Shown: one piece after another, positions 39,726-49,031 of the stretch | How the letters are laid out: the number at the start of each line of letters is the position of its first letter | How positions within the stretch are numbered: the first letter of the stretch is position 1 | Source of the DNA: Montanilutibacter psychrotolerans | GTDB lineage: Bacteria > Pseudomonadota > Gammaproteobacteria > Xanthomonadales > Xanthomonadaceae | Direction of reading: 5' to 3' | Length of the DNA: 64,000 bases | NCBI RefSeq assembly: GCF_003719825.1 | Contig: NZ_RIBS01000001.1 | Location: forward strand, 744,001-808,000 | Position numbers and translations under genes: made by a program | The notes under the pieces: generated by a model | Seen by the model: only the letters and a program-made list of their open reading frames with translations | Told to the model about the DNA's origin: nothing | The model's database searches: none

Positions 39726-41375
39726 ATGAGCCCTGCACGCCTTTCGTCGTTGCCCGTCCTCGGGCTGGTTTTCGCGCTTGCCTGTGCGACCCCGGCCCAT
39801 GCCGGCGAGATCGCTGGCGATTCCACCTGCGACGCCGGTGTCGTGTACGAGGACCGCGATGCCGACGGCCGCCGCGACGACGGCGAACCCGGCATCGCCG
39901 GCGTGCGTCTGTCCGATGGCGTGCGGCTGGTCACCACCGACAGCGCGGGTCGCTACACGCTGGCGCCGCGCGATGGCGCCAGCCAGTTCCTCATCAAGCC
40001 GGTCGGCTACGCGCTGCCAATGCGCGACGACGGGCTGCCGGACTTCTGGCAGAACCAGCAGCTGAGCCCCGGGCCGCAACTCCGATACGGCGGCATGGCG
40101 CAGACGGGCGCCACCTGCCGCGACTACGCCCTGGTCCGCCAGCACGACGTGGGCGGCAATGGCACGCTCGATGTGCTGGTGTTCGCCGATCCGCAGGTCA
40201 AGTCGCTGGTCGACGTCGACTACTACCGGCGCGACATCGTGGAACCGCTGCTTGCAGGTGGGGAGGGCGGGGCGCCGGCGCAGCTGGGACTGAGCCTGGG
40301 CGACATCGTCAACGACGATCTGGCGCTGTATCCCGCGCTCAATGCCGTCACCGCGCGCCTGCGGGTGCCGTGGCTGCATGCGGCCGGCAACCACGACCTC
40401 GACTTCGACGCGACCCGCGATGAAGACTCGCTGCTCACGTTTCGCCACCACTTCGGTCCGGACACGTTTGCGTGGGAAGAACCGCAAGCCAGCTTCGTCG
40501 TTCTGGACGACGTGATCTATCGGCCGGATGCCGACCCGAAGGTGATTGGCGGCCTGCGCGAGGACCAGTTCGCCTTCCTCGAGCGCTACCTGCCCACCGT
40601 GCCGAAGAACCGCCTGCTGGTGCTGGCCGTGCACATTCCGTTCTTCGACTCCGCCGTGGGCCGCGAGACGTTTCGCCGGGCCGATCGCGAGCGGCTGTTC
40701 GGCCTGCTGGCGGGCTTCCCGCACGTGCTGCTGCTGAGCGGGCACGCGCACACCCAGCAACACGTGTTCCATGGCCCGTCGAGCGGTTGGCACGGCGCGC
40801 AGCCCCTGCACGAGTACAACGTCGGCGCGTCCTGCGGTGCGTTCTGGTCCGGAGCGAAGGACGCGCAGGGCATACCCGCGGCCACCATGGCCGACGGCAC
40901 GCCCAACGGCCACGCGCGCCTGCAGGTTGGCGCCGCTGGCGACTACGCGCTGCGCTGGAGTCCCGCGCGCGTCGATGCCGGTGATACGGCCGCGACGCCG
41001 GCGATGTCGCTGCATGCTCCTCGCGTCCTTCGCCGTGGCGCGTACCCGGCCTGGGCGGTGTACGCCAACGTGTACATGGGCATGCACGACAGCCGCGTCG
41101 AGTACCGCATCGACGGCGGTCAGTGGCGGGCGATGAAGCGTGTCGAACAGCCGGATCCGAATCTGCTTGCCGAGAATCGGCGCGATGACGAGGCCATCGC
41201 GCTGCGCGGCTACGACCGCTCGCCGGAAGCGTCGCCGTCGAAGCACCTGTGGCGCGGCACGCTGCCGACCGACCTGGGCGCCGGCATGCATCGCATCGAC
41301 GTGCGCGCGTTCGATCGCTGGCAGGGCGAACAGCACGCCAGCACCGAATACCGTCTCGACGAGGCGAAGGAGTAG
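39726..41375 (+). CDS. Exported calcineurin-like metallophosphoesterase
   Basis: A 549-residue exported phosphoesterase. The signal peptide ends near ATPAHA. An N-terminal SdrD-B/carboxypeptidase-regulatory-like domain (about 30-110: DADGRRDDGEPGIAGVRL) is followed by the metallophosphatase core (about 140-370) with VFADPQVK, LSLGDIVNDD, AAGNHDLDFD, LAVHIPFFDS and LSGHAHTQQH as metal-ligand motifs. A C-terminal calcineurin-associated domain (about 380-549) follows. The substrate is unknown; periplasmic. A longer frame from TTG 39540 would lack a signal peptide. YdeI-like gene follows after 4 nt. Confidence 0.88.
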   Translation: MSPARLSSLPVLGLVFALACATPAHAGEIAGDSTCDAGVVYEDRDADGRRDDGEPGIAGVRLSDGVRLVTTDSAGRYTLAPRDGASQFLIKPVGYALPMRDDGLPDFWQNQQLSPGPQLRYGGMAQTGATCRDYALVRQHDVGGNGTLDVLVFADPQVKSLVDVDYYRRDIVEPLLAGGEGGAPAQLGLSLGDIVNDDLALYPALNAVTARLRVPWLHAAGNHDLDFDATRDEDSLLTFRHHFGPDTFAWEEPQASFVVLDDVIYRPDADPKVIGGLREDQFAFLERYLPTVPKNRLLVLAVHIPFFDSAVGRETFRRADRERLFGLLAGFPHVLLLSGHAHTQQHVFHGPSSGWHGAQPLHEYNVGASCGAFWSGAKDAQGIPAATMADGTPNGHARLQVGAAGDYALRWSPARVDAGDTAATPAMSLHAPRVLRRGAYPAWAVYANVYMGMHDSRVEYRIDGGQWRAMKRVEQPDPNLLAENRRDDEAIALRGYDRSPEASPSKHLWRGTLPTDLGAGMHRIDVRAFDRWQGEQHASTEYRLDEAKE

Positions 41376-41379
41376 CGCC

Positions 41380-41976
41380 ATGGCGACGGAATTGCCCGAC
41401 AACCTGCCGATCAAGTTGTTCCGCGATGCCAGCGCGTTCGAGACGTGGCTGTGCGCGCACGTCGATGGCAAGGGCGTGTGGCTGCAGATCGCCAAGAAGG
41501 GCGCGGGGCTGGAGTCAGTGAGCTACGTCGAGGCGCTGGACGTGGCGTTGTGCCACGGCTGGATCGACGGCCAGAAACGCGGCCTGGACGCGCAGTATTT
41601 CCTGCAGCGCTTCACGCCGCGCCGCGCGCGCAGCCTGTGGTCCCAGATCAACATCGGCAAGATCGAGCGCCTGATCGCCCAAGGCCGCATGGGCGAGGGT
41701 GGGTTGCGCGAGGTCGAGGCGGCCAAGGCCGATGGTCGCTGGCAGGCGGCGTATGCGAGTTCGACGACGATGGACGTGCCGCCTGAGCTGGCCGAGGCAC
41801 TGGCGGCCAACCCCGAAGCCGCCGCGTTTTTCGAGCAGCTGGACAAGACGAATCGGTACGCGTTCTGCTGGCGCGTGCACACGGCGAAGAAGCCCGAAAC
41901 CCGGCTCGCGCGTGCGCGCAAGTTCGTGGAGATGATGGCGAGCGGCGACAGCATCCACCCACGCACCAAGGTCTGA
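41380..41976 (+). CDS. YdeI/OmpD-associated family protein
   Basis: A 198-residue cytoplasmic protein of the YdeI ('bacteriocin-protection') family. Features are FETWLCAHVDGKGVWLQIAKKG, VALCHGWIDGQKRGLD, RFTPRRARSLWSQIN and the C-terminal domain with NRYAFCWRVHTAKKPETRLARARKF (cited in parts). AAGGAG precedes the ATG, and the start is 4 nt after the phosphoesterase stop, so the two probably form an operon. Biochemical role unknown; relatives are linked to antimicrobial-peptide resistance. Confidence 0.85.
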   Translation: MATELPDNLPIKLFRDASAFETWLCAHVDGKGVWLQIAKKGAGLESVSYVEALDVALCHGWIDGQKRGLDAQYFLQRFTPRRARSLWSQINIGKIERLIAQGRMGEGGLREVEAAKADGRWQAAYASSTTMDVPPELAEALAANPEAAAFFEQLDKTNRYAFCWRVHTAKKPETRLARARKFVEMMASGDSIHPRTKV

Positions 41977-42044
41977 TATCGCGGCCGCTCTGGCCCGGCC
42001 GCCGTGACGCCGACCACCCGCCGGCGCCCGCACGATGTTGCTTG

Positions 42045-42737
42045 TCAGGCGTCGACCTGGGCGAACGACTCGGCCCGGGTATGGCCGTGCGTGGCTTCGC
42101 CCAGGCGCGGCTGCGGGTAGTCCTCGAGGCGGTCGACCAACACCGTCGCCAGGCCCGCCTCGCGTGCGGCGTCGAGTTCTTCCACGACGTCCGACAGGAA
42201 CAGGATGTCACCGGCCGGCTGGCCGATCGCCTCGGCGATGCGGCGGTAGCTGTCGGCCTCGCGCTTGCCGCCCATCTCGGTGTCGAACCAGCCCGAGAAC
42301 AGGCCGGTGAGGTCGCCAGCATCGCTGTGGCCGAAGAACAGTCGCTGCGCCGGCACGCTGCCCGAGGAGTACACGTACAGCGGCAGCCCGGCGGCGTGCC
42401 AGGCGCGCAACGCCGGCGCCGCGTCGGGATAGATGTGCGCGCTGAAATCGGCGTTGCGGTAGCCGTCGGCCCAGAGCATGCCCTGCAAGGCCTTGAGCGC
42501 CGTGTGCTTGCGGTCTTCGTCGATCCAGCCCTGCAGGACTTCGATGACCATCGCGTCGTCGCACATGCCGCCGTTGTCGGTGGCCACCGCGTCCAGCCAC
42601 TTGCGCACGGCGGGCTCGTGGCCGCGCGCCTTGACGAAGCCAGGCAACGCGCGGCGCGCATACGGGAACAGCACGTCCTTGACGAACGAGATGCTGCTGG
42701 TGGTGCCTTCGATGTCGGTGAGGATGATGCGGGCCAT
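42045..42737 (-). CDS. mtnC: Enolase-phosphatase E1
   Basis: Methionine salvage: enolises and dephosphorylates 2,3-diketo-5-methylthiopentyl-1-phosphate to the acireductone. 230-residue HAD protein with nucleophile region [19 protein letters not shown] (Asp8; Glu10 replaces the usual second Asp), [17 protein letters not shown] and [16 protein letters not shown]. Third gene of mtnB-mtnD-mtnC, 178 nt behind mtnD with a stable hairpin between. Confidence 0.94.
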   Translation of the reverse strand: MARIILTDIEGTTSSISFVKDVLFPYARRALPGFVKARGHEPAVRKWLDAVATDNGGMCDDAMVIEVLQGWIDEDRKHTALKALQGMLWADGYRNADFSAHIYPDAAPALRAWHAAGLPLYVYSSGSVPAQRLFFGHSDAGDLTGLFSGWFDTEMGGKREADSYRRIAEAIGQPAGDILFLSDVVEELDAAREAGLATVLVDRLEDYPQPRLGEATHGHTRAESFAQVDA

Positions 42738-42886
42738 GGACGTGCCTGATTGGGTCGCGGACTTCGTCTCGCCGGCGATGTGCGGCGAGGCGGGTGTTGC
42801 CCGGGTGCCCGGTGGTGCCGGCAGCGACTGCCTGGTGCCAGCGGCGGGAACGCGGGGCGGGGTGTTTGCGAAAGGGTGCGGGCAGT

Positions 42887-42912
42887 ACCGGCCCTGCGCA
42901 GGCAGGGCCGGT
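42887..42912 (-). terminator. Stable hairpin between mtnD and mtnC
   Basis: ACCGGCCCTGC and GCAGGGCCGGT form a perfect 11-bp stem with a 4-nt loop, just behind the mtnD stop on the minus strand. No T-run follows, so it could be a partial terminator or an mRNA-stabilising or processing element that sets mtnC expression below mtnBD. Confidence 0.5.
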
Positions 42913-42915
42913 GGG

Positions 42916-43473
42916 TCAGCCCGCTTGTCCCGGCTCGTAGCGCGGGAAACGCTGGGCAAGGTCGGTACCGGTGAAGTAGCCGACCCAGCCATCGGGCTCG
43001 GTGAAGAAGCGGATCGCCACGAAGCTGGGCTCCGGCCCCATGTCGAACCAGTGCCGGGTGCCATCGGGCACGGACACCAGGTCGCCTTGTTCGCACAGGA
43101 TCTCGTACACGCCGTCGTCGACGTGCAGGGTGAACAGGCCGGAGCCGGCGACGAAGAAGCGCACCTCGTCTTCCTTGTGGAAGTGCTCGTCGAGGAACTT
43201 GGCACGCATCGCGTCGCGCTGCGGATTGTCCGGCGCGATGCTGACCACGTCGACGCTCTTGAAGCCGCGCGTCTGGACGAGGCGATCGATGTCATTGCGG
43301 TACGCGGCCATGATGGCCTCTGACGCATCGCCCGGCGCCACCGGCGCGTTGGCCTGCCACTGTTCGAACCCGACGCCGATCTTGGCCAGCTCGCTGGCCA
43401 TGTCGGCATGGTCGCTGGTCGCCAGCAGCGGCCGGGTGGTGTTGTCGACGTTGAAGATCCGCAGGCGGCTCAT
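42916..43473 (-). CDS. mtnD: Acireductone dioxygenase
   Basis: Cupin metalloenzyme of methionine salvage; with Fe it gives the ketoacid precursor of methionine plus formate, with Ni an off-pathway product in relatives. 185 residues. Metal ligands are His97, His99 and Glu103 in [14 protein letters not shown] and His141 in GTRHWFDMG. The start overlaps the mtnB stop by 4 nt. The first residues, [11 protein letters not shown], match the bacterial family. Confidence 0.95.
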   Translation of the reverse strand: MSRLRIFNVDNTTRPLLATSDHADMASELAKIGVGFEQWQANAPVAPGDASEAIMAAYRNDIDRLVQTRGFKSVDVVSIAPDNPQRDAMRAKFLDEHFHKEDEVRFFVAGSGLFTLHVDDGVYEILCEQGDLVSVPDGTRHWFDMGPEPSFVAIRFFTEPDGWVGYFTGTDLAQRFPRYEPGQAG

Positions 43474-44105
43474 CGCAGCTTCCTCAGTTCCAGCTCGCAC
43501 GACAGCAGGAAGTCGAACGCCTCCAGGTGCCGGCGCGCTTCGGCGACGTCGCGGCCCCAGGCATACAGGCCGTGGCCGTCGATCAGGTAGCCCCACAGCG
43601 GGCCCTTGTCGAGCAATGCATCGACCTGCGCGGCCAGCGTGTGCATGTCCTGGCTGTTGGGCAGCACGGGGATGTCCAGCTCGGTTTCGTGGGTGTGGGT
43701 GCCCGGAAACGCCTTGAGCAGTTCGTAGCCTTCCAGGTGCAGGTGGCCGTTGCCGGCGTACAGCCGCGAGGCCACGGTCTGGTTCTGCGAGTGCGTGTGC
43801 AGCACGCAGCCGATGCCGGGATCGCGCTTGTAGAGCTGGGTGTGCAGCAGCGTTTCGGCCGAGGACCGGGCGGTGGTGGCCACCGGCTGGCCCTCGAGGT
43901 CCACGACCATGATGTCGGCCTCGGTCAGCCGGCCCTTGTCGCGTCCGGAGACGGTGATGGCGACATGGTGCTCGTCGATGCGGGTGGAGAAATTGCTGCT
44001 GGTCGCCGGTGTCCAGCCGCGTGCGGCCAGCTCACGGGTGCAGACGATGATCTCGCCGGCGCAATGCGCCAGGCGGTTGGGGTCGTAGGGCAGGGGCGCG
44101 TTCAT
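43470..44105 (-). CDS. mtnB: Methylthioribulose-1-phosphate dehydratase
   Basis: Class II aldolase-fold zinc enzyme that dehydrates methylthioribulose 1-phosphate to the diketo compound used by MtnC. 211 residues. Zinc ligands are His103 and His105 ([10 protein letters not shown]) and His178 ([11 protein letters not shown]); Glu84 is the likely base. [21 protein letters not shown] is the phosphate-site region. First gene of the mtnBDC operon. Confidence 0.95.
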   Translation of the reverse strand: MNAPLPYDPNRLAHCAGEIIVCTRELAARGWTPATSSNFSTRIDEHHVAITVSGRDKGRLTEADIMVVDLEGQPVATTARSSAETLLHTQLYKRDPGIGCVLHTHSQNQTVASRLYAGNGHLHLEGYELLKAFPGTHTHETELDIPVLPNSQDMHTLAAQVDALLDKGPLWGYLIDGHGLYAWGRDVAEARRHLEAFDFLLSCELELRKLR

Positions 44106-44156
44106 GCAGGAAGTGTAGCAATCCGGCCCGTTGGTGCAGAGTCGACGACGGCAAAA

Positions 44157-44184
44157 GAAAAGCCCGGCCGGAGCCGGGCTTTTC
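44157..44184 (-). terminator. Intrinsic terminator after the APC permease
   Basis: An AGCCCGGC/GCCGGGCT stem with 4-nt loop; on the minus strand it is followed by TTTTCTTTT. It lies about 19 nt after the permease stop and separates that gene from mtnB, so the salvage genes need their own promoter. Confidence 0.85.
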
Positions 44185-44202
44185 GGGGAACGCTCGGATG
44201 GC

Positions 44203-45750
44203 TTACGGACCGGCGCTGGGGCCTTCCTGGATCAGCGGATCGGCCGGCAGCTTGTTGTCGGCGTAGCCATGCAACAGACCCTCGTTGCCCGGAGCCAAGT
44301 GGCTGCTACGGCGTGCGTACAGGAAGTACACGATCAGGCCGAAGATCGCCCAGCCGCAGAAGAACTTGATCGTCGGATTCCAGCCCAGGCTGAAGAACAG
44401 CAGCAGGCAGCCGGCCATGGCCAGCGGGCCCACGATCCACACCAGCGGGGTGCGGAACGGGCGCGGGCGGTTCGGTTCGGTCTTGCGCAGCACCATCACG
44501 CCGGCGGCGACCATGAAGAATGCGAACAGCGTGCCGGCGTTGGAAATGTCCGCCAGGATGTCCACCGGGAACAACGCGGCGAAGAAGGCCACGAACACGC
44601 CGGTGATCCAGGTCACCACGTGCGGGGTGTGGAACTTCGGGTGGACCCGCGACAGCTTCTCCGGCAGCAGGCCGTCGCGCGACATGGTGAACAGGATGCG
44701 GGTCTGGCCGAACATCATCATCAGGACGACCGACGGCAGCGCGATGATCGCGGCGCCGGCGACCCAGTCACCAACGACCGGCCAGCCGATCGTGCGCAGC
44801 ACGAAGGCCAACGGCTCCTGGGACTGCGACAACGGGCCACCCGGCTGTGCGCCCATCGAACCGACTGCCGTGTAGGCGACCAGCAGGTAGAAGACGGTGC
44901 AGATGCCCAGCGAGCCGATCAGGCCGATGGGGATGTTCCGGTTGGGGTTTTTCGTCTCCTCGGCGGCGGTCGACACCGCATCGAAGCCGACATAGGCGAA
45001 GAAGATCGACGCCGCAGCGCCCAGCACGCCCACGCCGCCGAGCGGCGTGCCCCAGCCGTTGGGCAGCATCGGCTCGAAGTTCGCCGAATCGACCGCCGGG
45101 AAAGCGAGCGCGATGAAAGCGGTCAGCGCCGCGATCTTGACCATCACCAGCACGGCCGTGACCTTGGCCGACTTCGACGTTCCGACGGCCAACAGCGCGG
45201 TCACCACGAGTGCCAGCAGGAAGGCGATCAGGTTGAAACCGCCCTTGTGCTCGACGCCATCGACCATGTGCACCGCCTGGGTGCCATTGGCGAGGGTCTC
45301 GGTGTAGAACGGCCCCGCCGTCAGGATATCGGGCAAGCCGAATCCATGATGCGCGAGGAAACCGTTTGCGTAGCCGGACCAGCCGACGGAGACCGCCCCC
45401 GCGGCCACCGCATATTCCAGGATCAACGCCCAACCCACCATCCAGGCGATCAGCTCACCCAGCACCGCGTACGAATAGGTGTAAGCCGAACCGGAGACCG
45501 GCACCATCGCCGCGATCTCGGAGTAGATCAGCGCGGTGAGCGCGCACACGATGCCCGCGATGACGAACGAGTACATCATGCCCGGGCCGGCCTTGTTCGC
45601 TGCAACGGCGGTGAGCACGAAGATGCCGGTACCGATGACGGCGCCGATGCCGAGCATCATCAGGTCAAAGGCACCCAGTTGGCGTTTGAGCGACCGCTTT
45701 TCTGCGGTTGCCAAGATCAAGTCAAGCGGTTTTCTACGCTCAAACAGCAT
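44203..45750 (-). CDS. APC-family amino acid permease
   Basis: A 515-residue inner-membrane transporter with about 12 hydrophobic helices. It is of the cationic amino-acid transporter-like/YfnA branch: the TM1 substrate motif [17 protein letters not shown]3 region [21 protein letters not shown], and TM6 [20 protein letters not shown]. The C-terminal tail is short and soluble. The substrate is not predictable from sequence alone. It is a single gene with its own terminator. Confidence 0.92.
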   Translation of the reverse strand: MLFERRKPLDLILATAEKRSLKRQLGAFDLMMLGIGAVIGTGIFVLTAVAANKAGPGMMYSFVIAGIVCALTALIYSEIAAMVPVSGSAYTYSYAVLGELIAWMVGWALILEYAVAAGAVSVGWSGYANGFLAHHGFGLPDILTAGPFYTETLANGTQAVHMVDGVEHKGGFNLIAFLLALVVTALLAVGTSKSAKVTAVLVMVKIAALTAFIALAFPAVDSANFEPMLPNGWGTPLGGVGVLGAAASIFFAYVGFDAVSTAAEETKNPNRNIPIGLIGSLGICTVFYLLVAYTAVGSMGAQPGGPLSQSQEPLAFVLRTIGWPVVGDWVAGAAIIALPSVVLMMMFGQTRILFTMSRDGLLPEKLSRVHPKFHTPHVVTWITGVFVAFFAALFPVDILADISNAGTLFAFFMVAAGVMVLRKTEPNRPRPFRTPLVWIVGPLAMAGCLLLFFSLGWNPTIKFFCGWAIFGLIVYFLYARRSSHLAPGNEGLLHGYADNKLPADPLIQEGPSAGP

Positions 45751-45901
45751 CGCGTTCTCCTAGGCGAATTCCGGACGGCCCCGTACTGGTACGGGGTCGT
45801 GCTATCCCGCCGAACATAAACCGCAGACAACCGCCGCACAAGCTCCGTGATGGCCACGTACAGGGATAATGTGCGGCCTCCCCAGCATGGCGCGATGCAA
45901 C

Positions 45902-46477
45902 ATGTCCGATGAAACCGACGGCGGCTCCCTGCACGTCCACCTGTTTGCGTACCGGCGCCAATGGCCCGAGGAGGGCGTGGTGGTGGACGAGTTTGCCCAG
46001 CTGCTCGACGATGCCGCCGACCCGTTCGTGCGCGAGCGCGATGCCGGTCACTTCACCGCATCGGCTTGGCTGGTGGACCTCTCAGGTCAGCGCGTGCTGT
46101 TGACCCACCACCGCAAGCTCGGCCGCTGGCTGCAGCTGGGTGGCCATGCCGATGGCGACCGAGACCTGGCGAATGTCGCGCTGCGGGAGGCCGAGGAAGA
46201 ATCCGGGCTGTCCGGCTTGTCGGTGGATGCGGGAATCTTCGATCTGGACCGGCACTGGATCCCGGAGCGCGGCGACGTCGCCGGGCACTGGCATTACGAC
46301 GCGCGCTACGTGGTGCGCGCGGGGGCCAACGAGGCGTTCGTGGTCAGCGAGGAATCGCTGGCGCTGGCGTGGCGCGACATCGCCGCGATCGATGCCGACG
46401 ACAGCGCCGATGCGTCGATGCGGCGCATGGCGCGCAAGTGGTTGCTACGGCAGTCGCAGGCCGTGCAGGCGGGTTGA
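45902..46477 (+). CDS. Nudix hydrolase
   Basis: A 191-residue Nudix-family pyrophosphohydrolase. The Nudix box region is GGHADGDRDLANVALREAEEE plus SGL (cited in two parts), giving REAEEESGL for the REUxEExGU half. The first Glu of the canonical GX5E half is replaced (Arg/Asp there), so metal binding may be modified. N-terminal region is a short alpha-helical cap. The substrate is unknown. It is divergent from the permease and followed by a duplicated repeat region. Confidence 0.85.
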   Translation: MSDETDGGSLHVHLFAYRRQWPEEGVVVDEFAQLLDDAADPFVRERDAGHFTASAWLVDLSGQRVLLTHHRKLGRWLQLGGHADGDRDLANVALREAEEESGLSGLSVDAGIFDLDRHWIPERGDVAGHWHYDARYVVRAGANEAFVVSEESLALAWRDIAAIDADDSADASMRRMARKWLLRQSQAVQAG

Positions 46478-46568
46478 GGTCGGGCGTCGCGCTGCGACCT
46501 TGCAGGCGGCAAGGCGCGACGCAGCACAACACCATCTGGACGCCGCTGATCAGCCACGCGTTCAGCGA

Positions 46569-46743
46569 CGTAGGATGGGGCGAGCGAAGCGATACCCATC
46601 AACCGGGGTACGGGAGGGGGAAGGAGCAATCCTCGCAAATGCCGGAGCTGTCAGGCCGTTCCGCCCCGACCGCGGGATTGCGGCTGGCGCATTTTGGCCG
46701 CCATGGCGTGCGATGGGTATCGCTGCGCTCAACCCATCCTACG
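46569..46743. repeat. Palindromic MITE-like repeat, copy 1
   Basis: A 175-bp element bounded by 31-bp inverted repeats that match at about 28 positions: left end CGTAGGATGGGGCGAGCGAA, right end reading GCGCTCAACCCATCCTACG. No transposase is inside. The ends resemble the GTAGGATGGGTTGAGCG-type dispersed repeats common in proteobacterial genomes (from memory). Confidence 0.8.
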
Positions 46744-46797
46744 AAGGCTCCTCGGTGGCCGGCACACCCGGACGAACAACCCACTGAGAGGTCACGG

Positions 46798-46828
46798 CTA
46801 GATGCCGACGGCGAGGAAGTGCTCGCAG
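46798..46828 (-). pseudogene. Remnant of the duplicated 3' end of the adjacent small exported-protein gene
   Basis: CTAGATGCCGACG here equals the last codons of the gene at 47060-47072, directly joined to GAGGAAGTGCTCGCAG, which in the intact gene lies about 150 nt further in (47223-47240). So this looks like an internally deleted copy of the gene tail, left behind when the repeat plus flank was duplicated. Confidence 0.6.
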
Positions 46829-46831
46829 CGA

Positions 46832-47005
46832 CGTAGGATGGGTCGAGCGAAGCGAAACCAGCAACCGGGGTACGGGCGGGGGAAGGAGCAATCCTCGCAA
46901 ATGCCGGAGCTGTCAGGCCGTTCCGCCCCGACCGCGGGATTGCGGCTGGCGCATTTTGGCCGCCATGGCGTGCGATGGGTATCGCTGCGCTCAACCCATC
47001 CTACG
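46832..47005. repeat. Palindromic MITE-like repeat, copy 2
   Basis: Almost identical to the copy starting at 46569, offset by 262-263 bp, and with the same flank up to the adjacent gene tail. Its left inverted repeat has diverged (…GCGAAACCAGC), whereas the right one is unchanged. The two copies plus flanks form a direct duplication of about 260 bp. Confidence 0.8.
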
Positions 47006-47059
47006 ACGGCTCCTCGGTGGCCGGCACACCCGGACGAACAACCTACTGAGAGGTCACGG

Positions 47060-47386
47060 CTAGATGCCGACGTCGTCGCCGTACGCGTCCAGCATGCGCA
47101 GGACCGCGGGCCGGTCGCGATGACGCTTGCGCAGCCGCGCGGTTTCCGCATCGAGGCCGCGGCAGTACGTCTCGACGGCGGCGTTGATTTCGCGGCGCCG
47201 TTCCTCGTCGTAGGGTTCTTCGCCGAGGAAGTGCTCGCAGGTGTTGCGGCGCACGACGTAATCGCGCGCCGCGACGGGCAGCTCGCAGAAGCCTGCCCGC
47301 TGCTCGGGCAGCACGTCGGCCGGGATCGTGCAGGCCGGCGCGGTCAGCGCCGAGACTGCCATCACGATGGTCGCAAGCAACGGCAT
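47060..47386 (-). CDS. Small exported protein of unknown function
   Basis: A 108-residue protein with a signal peptide ending near ALTAPA, followed by a Cys-containing mature part rich in charged residues (EHFLGEEPYDEERRREINAAV, cited in part). Four Cys remain after processing, which suggests disulfides in the periplasm. I recognise no domain. It starts 37 nt behind the EfpL-type gene on the same strand and its 3' end abuts the duplicated repeat. Confidence 0.65.
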   Translation of the reverse strand: MPLLATIVMAVSALTAPACTIPADVLPEQRAGFCELPVAARDYVVRRNTCEHFLGEEPYDEERRREINAAVETYCRGLDAETARLRKRHRDRPAVLRMLDAYGDDVGI

Positions 47387-47423
47387 CGTCGTGTCCCGCG
47401 TGGTGTGTCGCGCGGGGCGCGAA

Positions 47424-47990
47424 TCAGTCGGCGCGACCGGCGAACTCGCCGGTGGTGGTGTTGACGATCACGCGCTCGCCGTTGCCGATGTACTCCGGGA
47501 CCATGATCTCGATGCCGGTCGACAGCTTGGCCGGCTTCGGTCGCTTGGTCGCGGTGCCGCCCTTGAGTTCCGGCGGGGTTTCGATGACTTCCAGCACCAC
47601 GCTCTGCGGCAGCTGCAGCGCCACCGGCTGGTCGTCGATGATCTGCACGTAGCAACCGGCGAGGTCGGCGACGATGTAGCCGGCGTCATCGCCGATCACG
47701 TCGGCATCGAGCGTGTAGGGGGTGTAGTCCTCGTCGTCGAGGAACACGAAGGCCTCGCCGTCCTTGTACGAGAACGTGGCCTGGCGGCGGCTCAGTTCGA
47801 CTTCCTTGAGCTCGTCCTCGGCACCGACGCTGAGGTCGTACTTCAGGCCACCGGGCACCGAGTACATCGTGAAACGGAACTTGACGTTGCCGCCACGACC
47901 CTGCGGCGAGCTGCGCTCGATGTCGCGGATCTGATAGACGGTGTTGTTGTGTTCGACAACGTTACCTTTCTTGGCGTCGTAGGCTTTCAT
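47424..47990 (-). CDS. yeiP: Elongation factor P-like protein (EfpL/YeiP type)
   Basis: A 188-residue three-domain beta-barrel protein that helps ribosomes through proline-containing stalls. It belongs to the YeiP/EfpL branch rather than canonical EF-P: the tip loop reads [13 protein letters not shown], with Arg32 in place of the modifiable Lys of EF-P. The C-terminus ends GRAD as in YeiP, and the domain-II block [17 protein letters not shown] is typical. No EF-P modification gene is nearby. It heads a two-gene minus-strand unit with the small exported protein. Confidence 0.88.
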   Translation of the reverse strand: MKAYDAKKGNVVEHNNTVYQIRDIERSSPQGRGGNVKFRFTMYSVPGGLKYDLSVGAEDELKEVELSRRQATFSYKDGEAFVFLDDEDYTPYTLDADVIGDDAGYIVADLAGCYVQIIDDQPVALQLPQSVVLEVIETPPELKGGTATKRPKPAKLSTGIEIMVPEYIGNGERVIVNTTTGEFAGRAD

Positions 47991-48098
47991 GTCTGGGGCC
48001 GGATGATGTGGGTTGGAAGGTGGGGGAGGGTCGCACGCGCGGGCTGAGAGCGCGGACTGGCCGTCACGACGGTGCGTGCCGGCCGGTCCCGACGCCGG

Positions 48099-48869
48099 TT
48101 ACTTCGGCGCCAGGCGCGTTGCGCCGTCGAGGCGGATGGTCTCGCCGTTGAGGTAGGTGTTGCCGAGGATGTACGCCACCAGGTCGGCGAACTCGGCCGG
48201 CTGGCCCAGGCGCGACGGGAACGGGATCGACGCGGACAACGACTTCTGCACGTCGTCGGGCATGCCGTCGACCATCGGGGTCCAGAAGATGCCGGGCGCG
48301 ACGGTCATGACGCGGATGCCGAAGCGCGCCAGTTCGCGCGCCATCGGCAGGGTCATGCCGACCACGCCGCCCTTGGAGGCCGAGTACGCGGCCTGGCCGA
48401 CCTGGCCTTCGAAGGCCGCGACCGACGCGGTGTTGACGATCACGCCACGCTCGCCGTCGACGCCTGCGTCGTTGTGCTGCATCAGCTCGGCGGCGGCCTT
48501 GGCGACATTGAAACTGCCGACCAGGTTGACCATCACCGTGGTCTGGAACTGCGACAGCTTCATCGAGCCATCGCGGCCCAGCACGCGCCCGGCACCCAGG
48601 ATGCCCGCGCAGTTGATCGCCGCATTGAGCCCGCCCAGGAACGCCTTCGCCTCGGCGACGTTGGCGGCCACCGAGGCCTCGTCGCTGACGTCGGTCTTGA
48701 AGTAGCGGGCGTTGTCCGCACCCAGTTCGGCGACCGCGACGGCGCCCTTGTCGTCGTTGACGTCGAACAGGGCGACCTTGCCGCCGTGCTTGACCAGGTG
48801 CTGGGCGACGGCGAAGCCGAGGCCGGAAACGCCGCCGGTGACGACGGCGCGGACGTTGTCGAGTTGCAT
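48099..48869 (-). CDS. Short-chain dehydrogenase (3-hydroxyacyl-CoA dehydrogenase type 2-like)
   Basis: A 256-residue SDR with cofactor loop VVTGGVSGLGFAVA (TGxxxGxG), NCAGILG, catalytic Ser in VNTASVAAFEG and YSASK (Tyr/Lys pair). The pattern DGERGVIVNTASVAAFEGQ and PGIFWTPMVDGMP is close to HSD17B10/type-2 3-hydroxyacyl-CoA dehydrogenases. NAD is the likely cofactor, given an Asp at the end of the second strand (ALFDVND). It lies downstream of the acyl-CoA degradation genes and may supply a beta-oxidation dehydrogenase step. Confidence 0.88.
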   Translation of the reverse strand: MQLDNVRAVVTGGVSGLGFAVAQHLVKHGGKVALFDVNDDKGAVAVAELGADNARYFKTDVSDEASVAANVAEAKAFLGGLNAAINCAGILGAGRVLGRDGSMKLSQFQTTVMVNLVGSFNVAKAAAELMQHNDAGVDGERGVIVNTASVAAFEGQVGQAAYSASKGGVVGMTLPMARELARFGIRVMTVAPGIFWTPMVDGMPDDVQKSLSASIPFPSRLGQPAEFADLVAYILGNTYLNGETIRLDGATRLAPK

Positions 48870-49031
48870 GGGGAAGCCCTGCCCGAGGAAAGGGCGGGAT
48901 TTTACTTGGTTCCGGAGGCGGTCGATGCCGCAGGGGCGGGACCCGCCTGCGCGATTGGCGTGACCGGGCCGTCGGGCGGCGCGCAGTGGGCGCGGACGGG
49001 CAGCCGGCCCGATGACCCCGCTTGGCTGGGC

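Noticed and set aside
46599-46994. Open frame across the duplicated repeat
   Set aside because: It is made of the repeat itself and encodes the same meaningless peptide twice.
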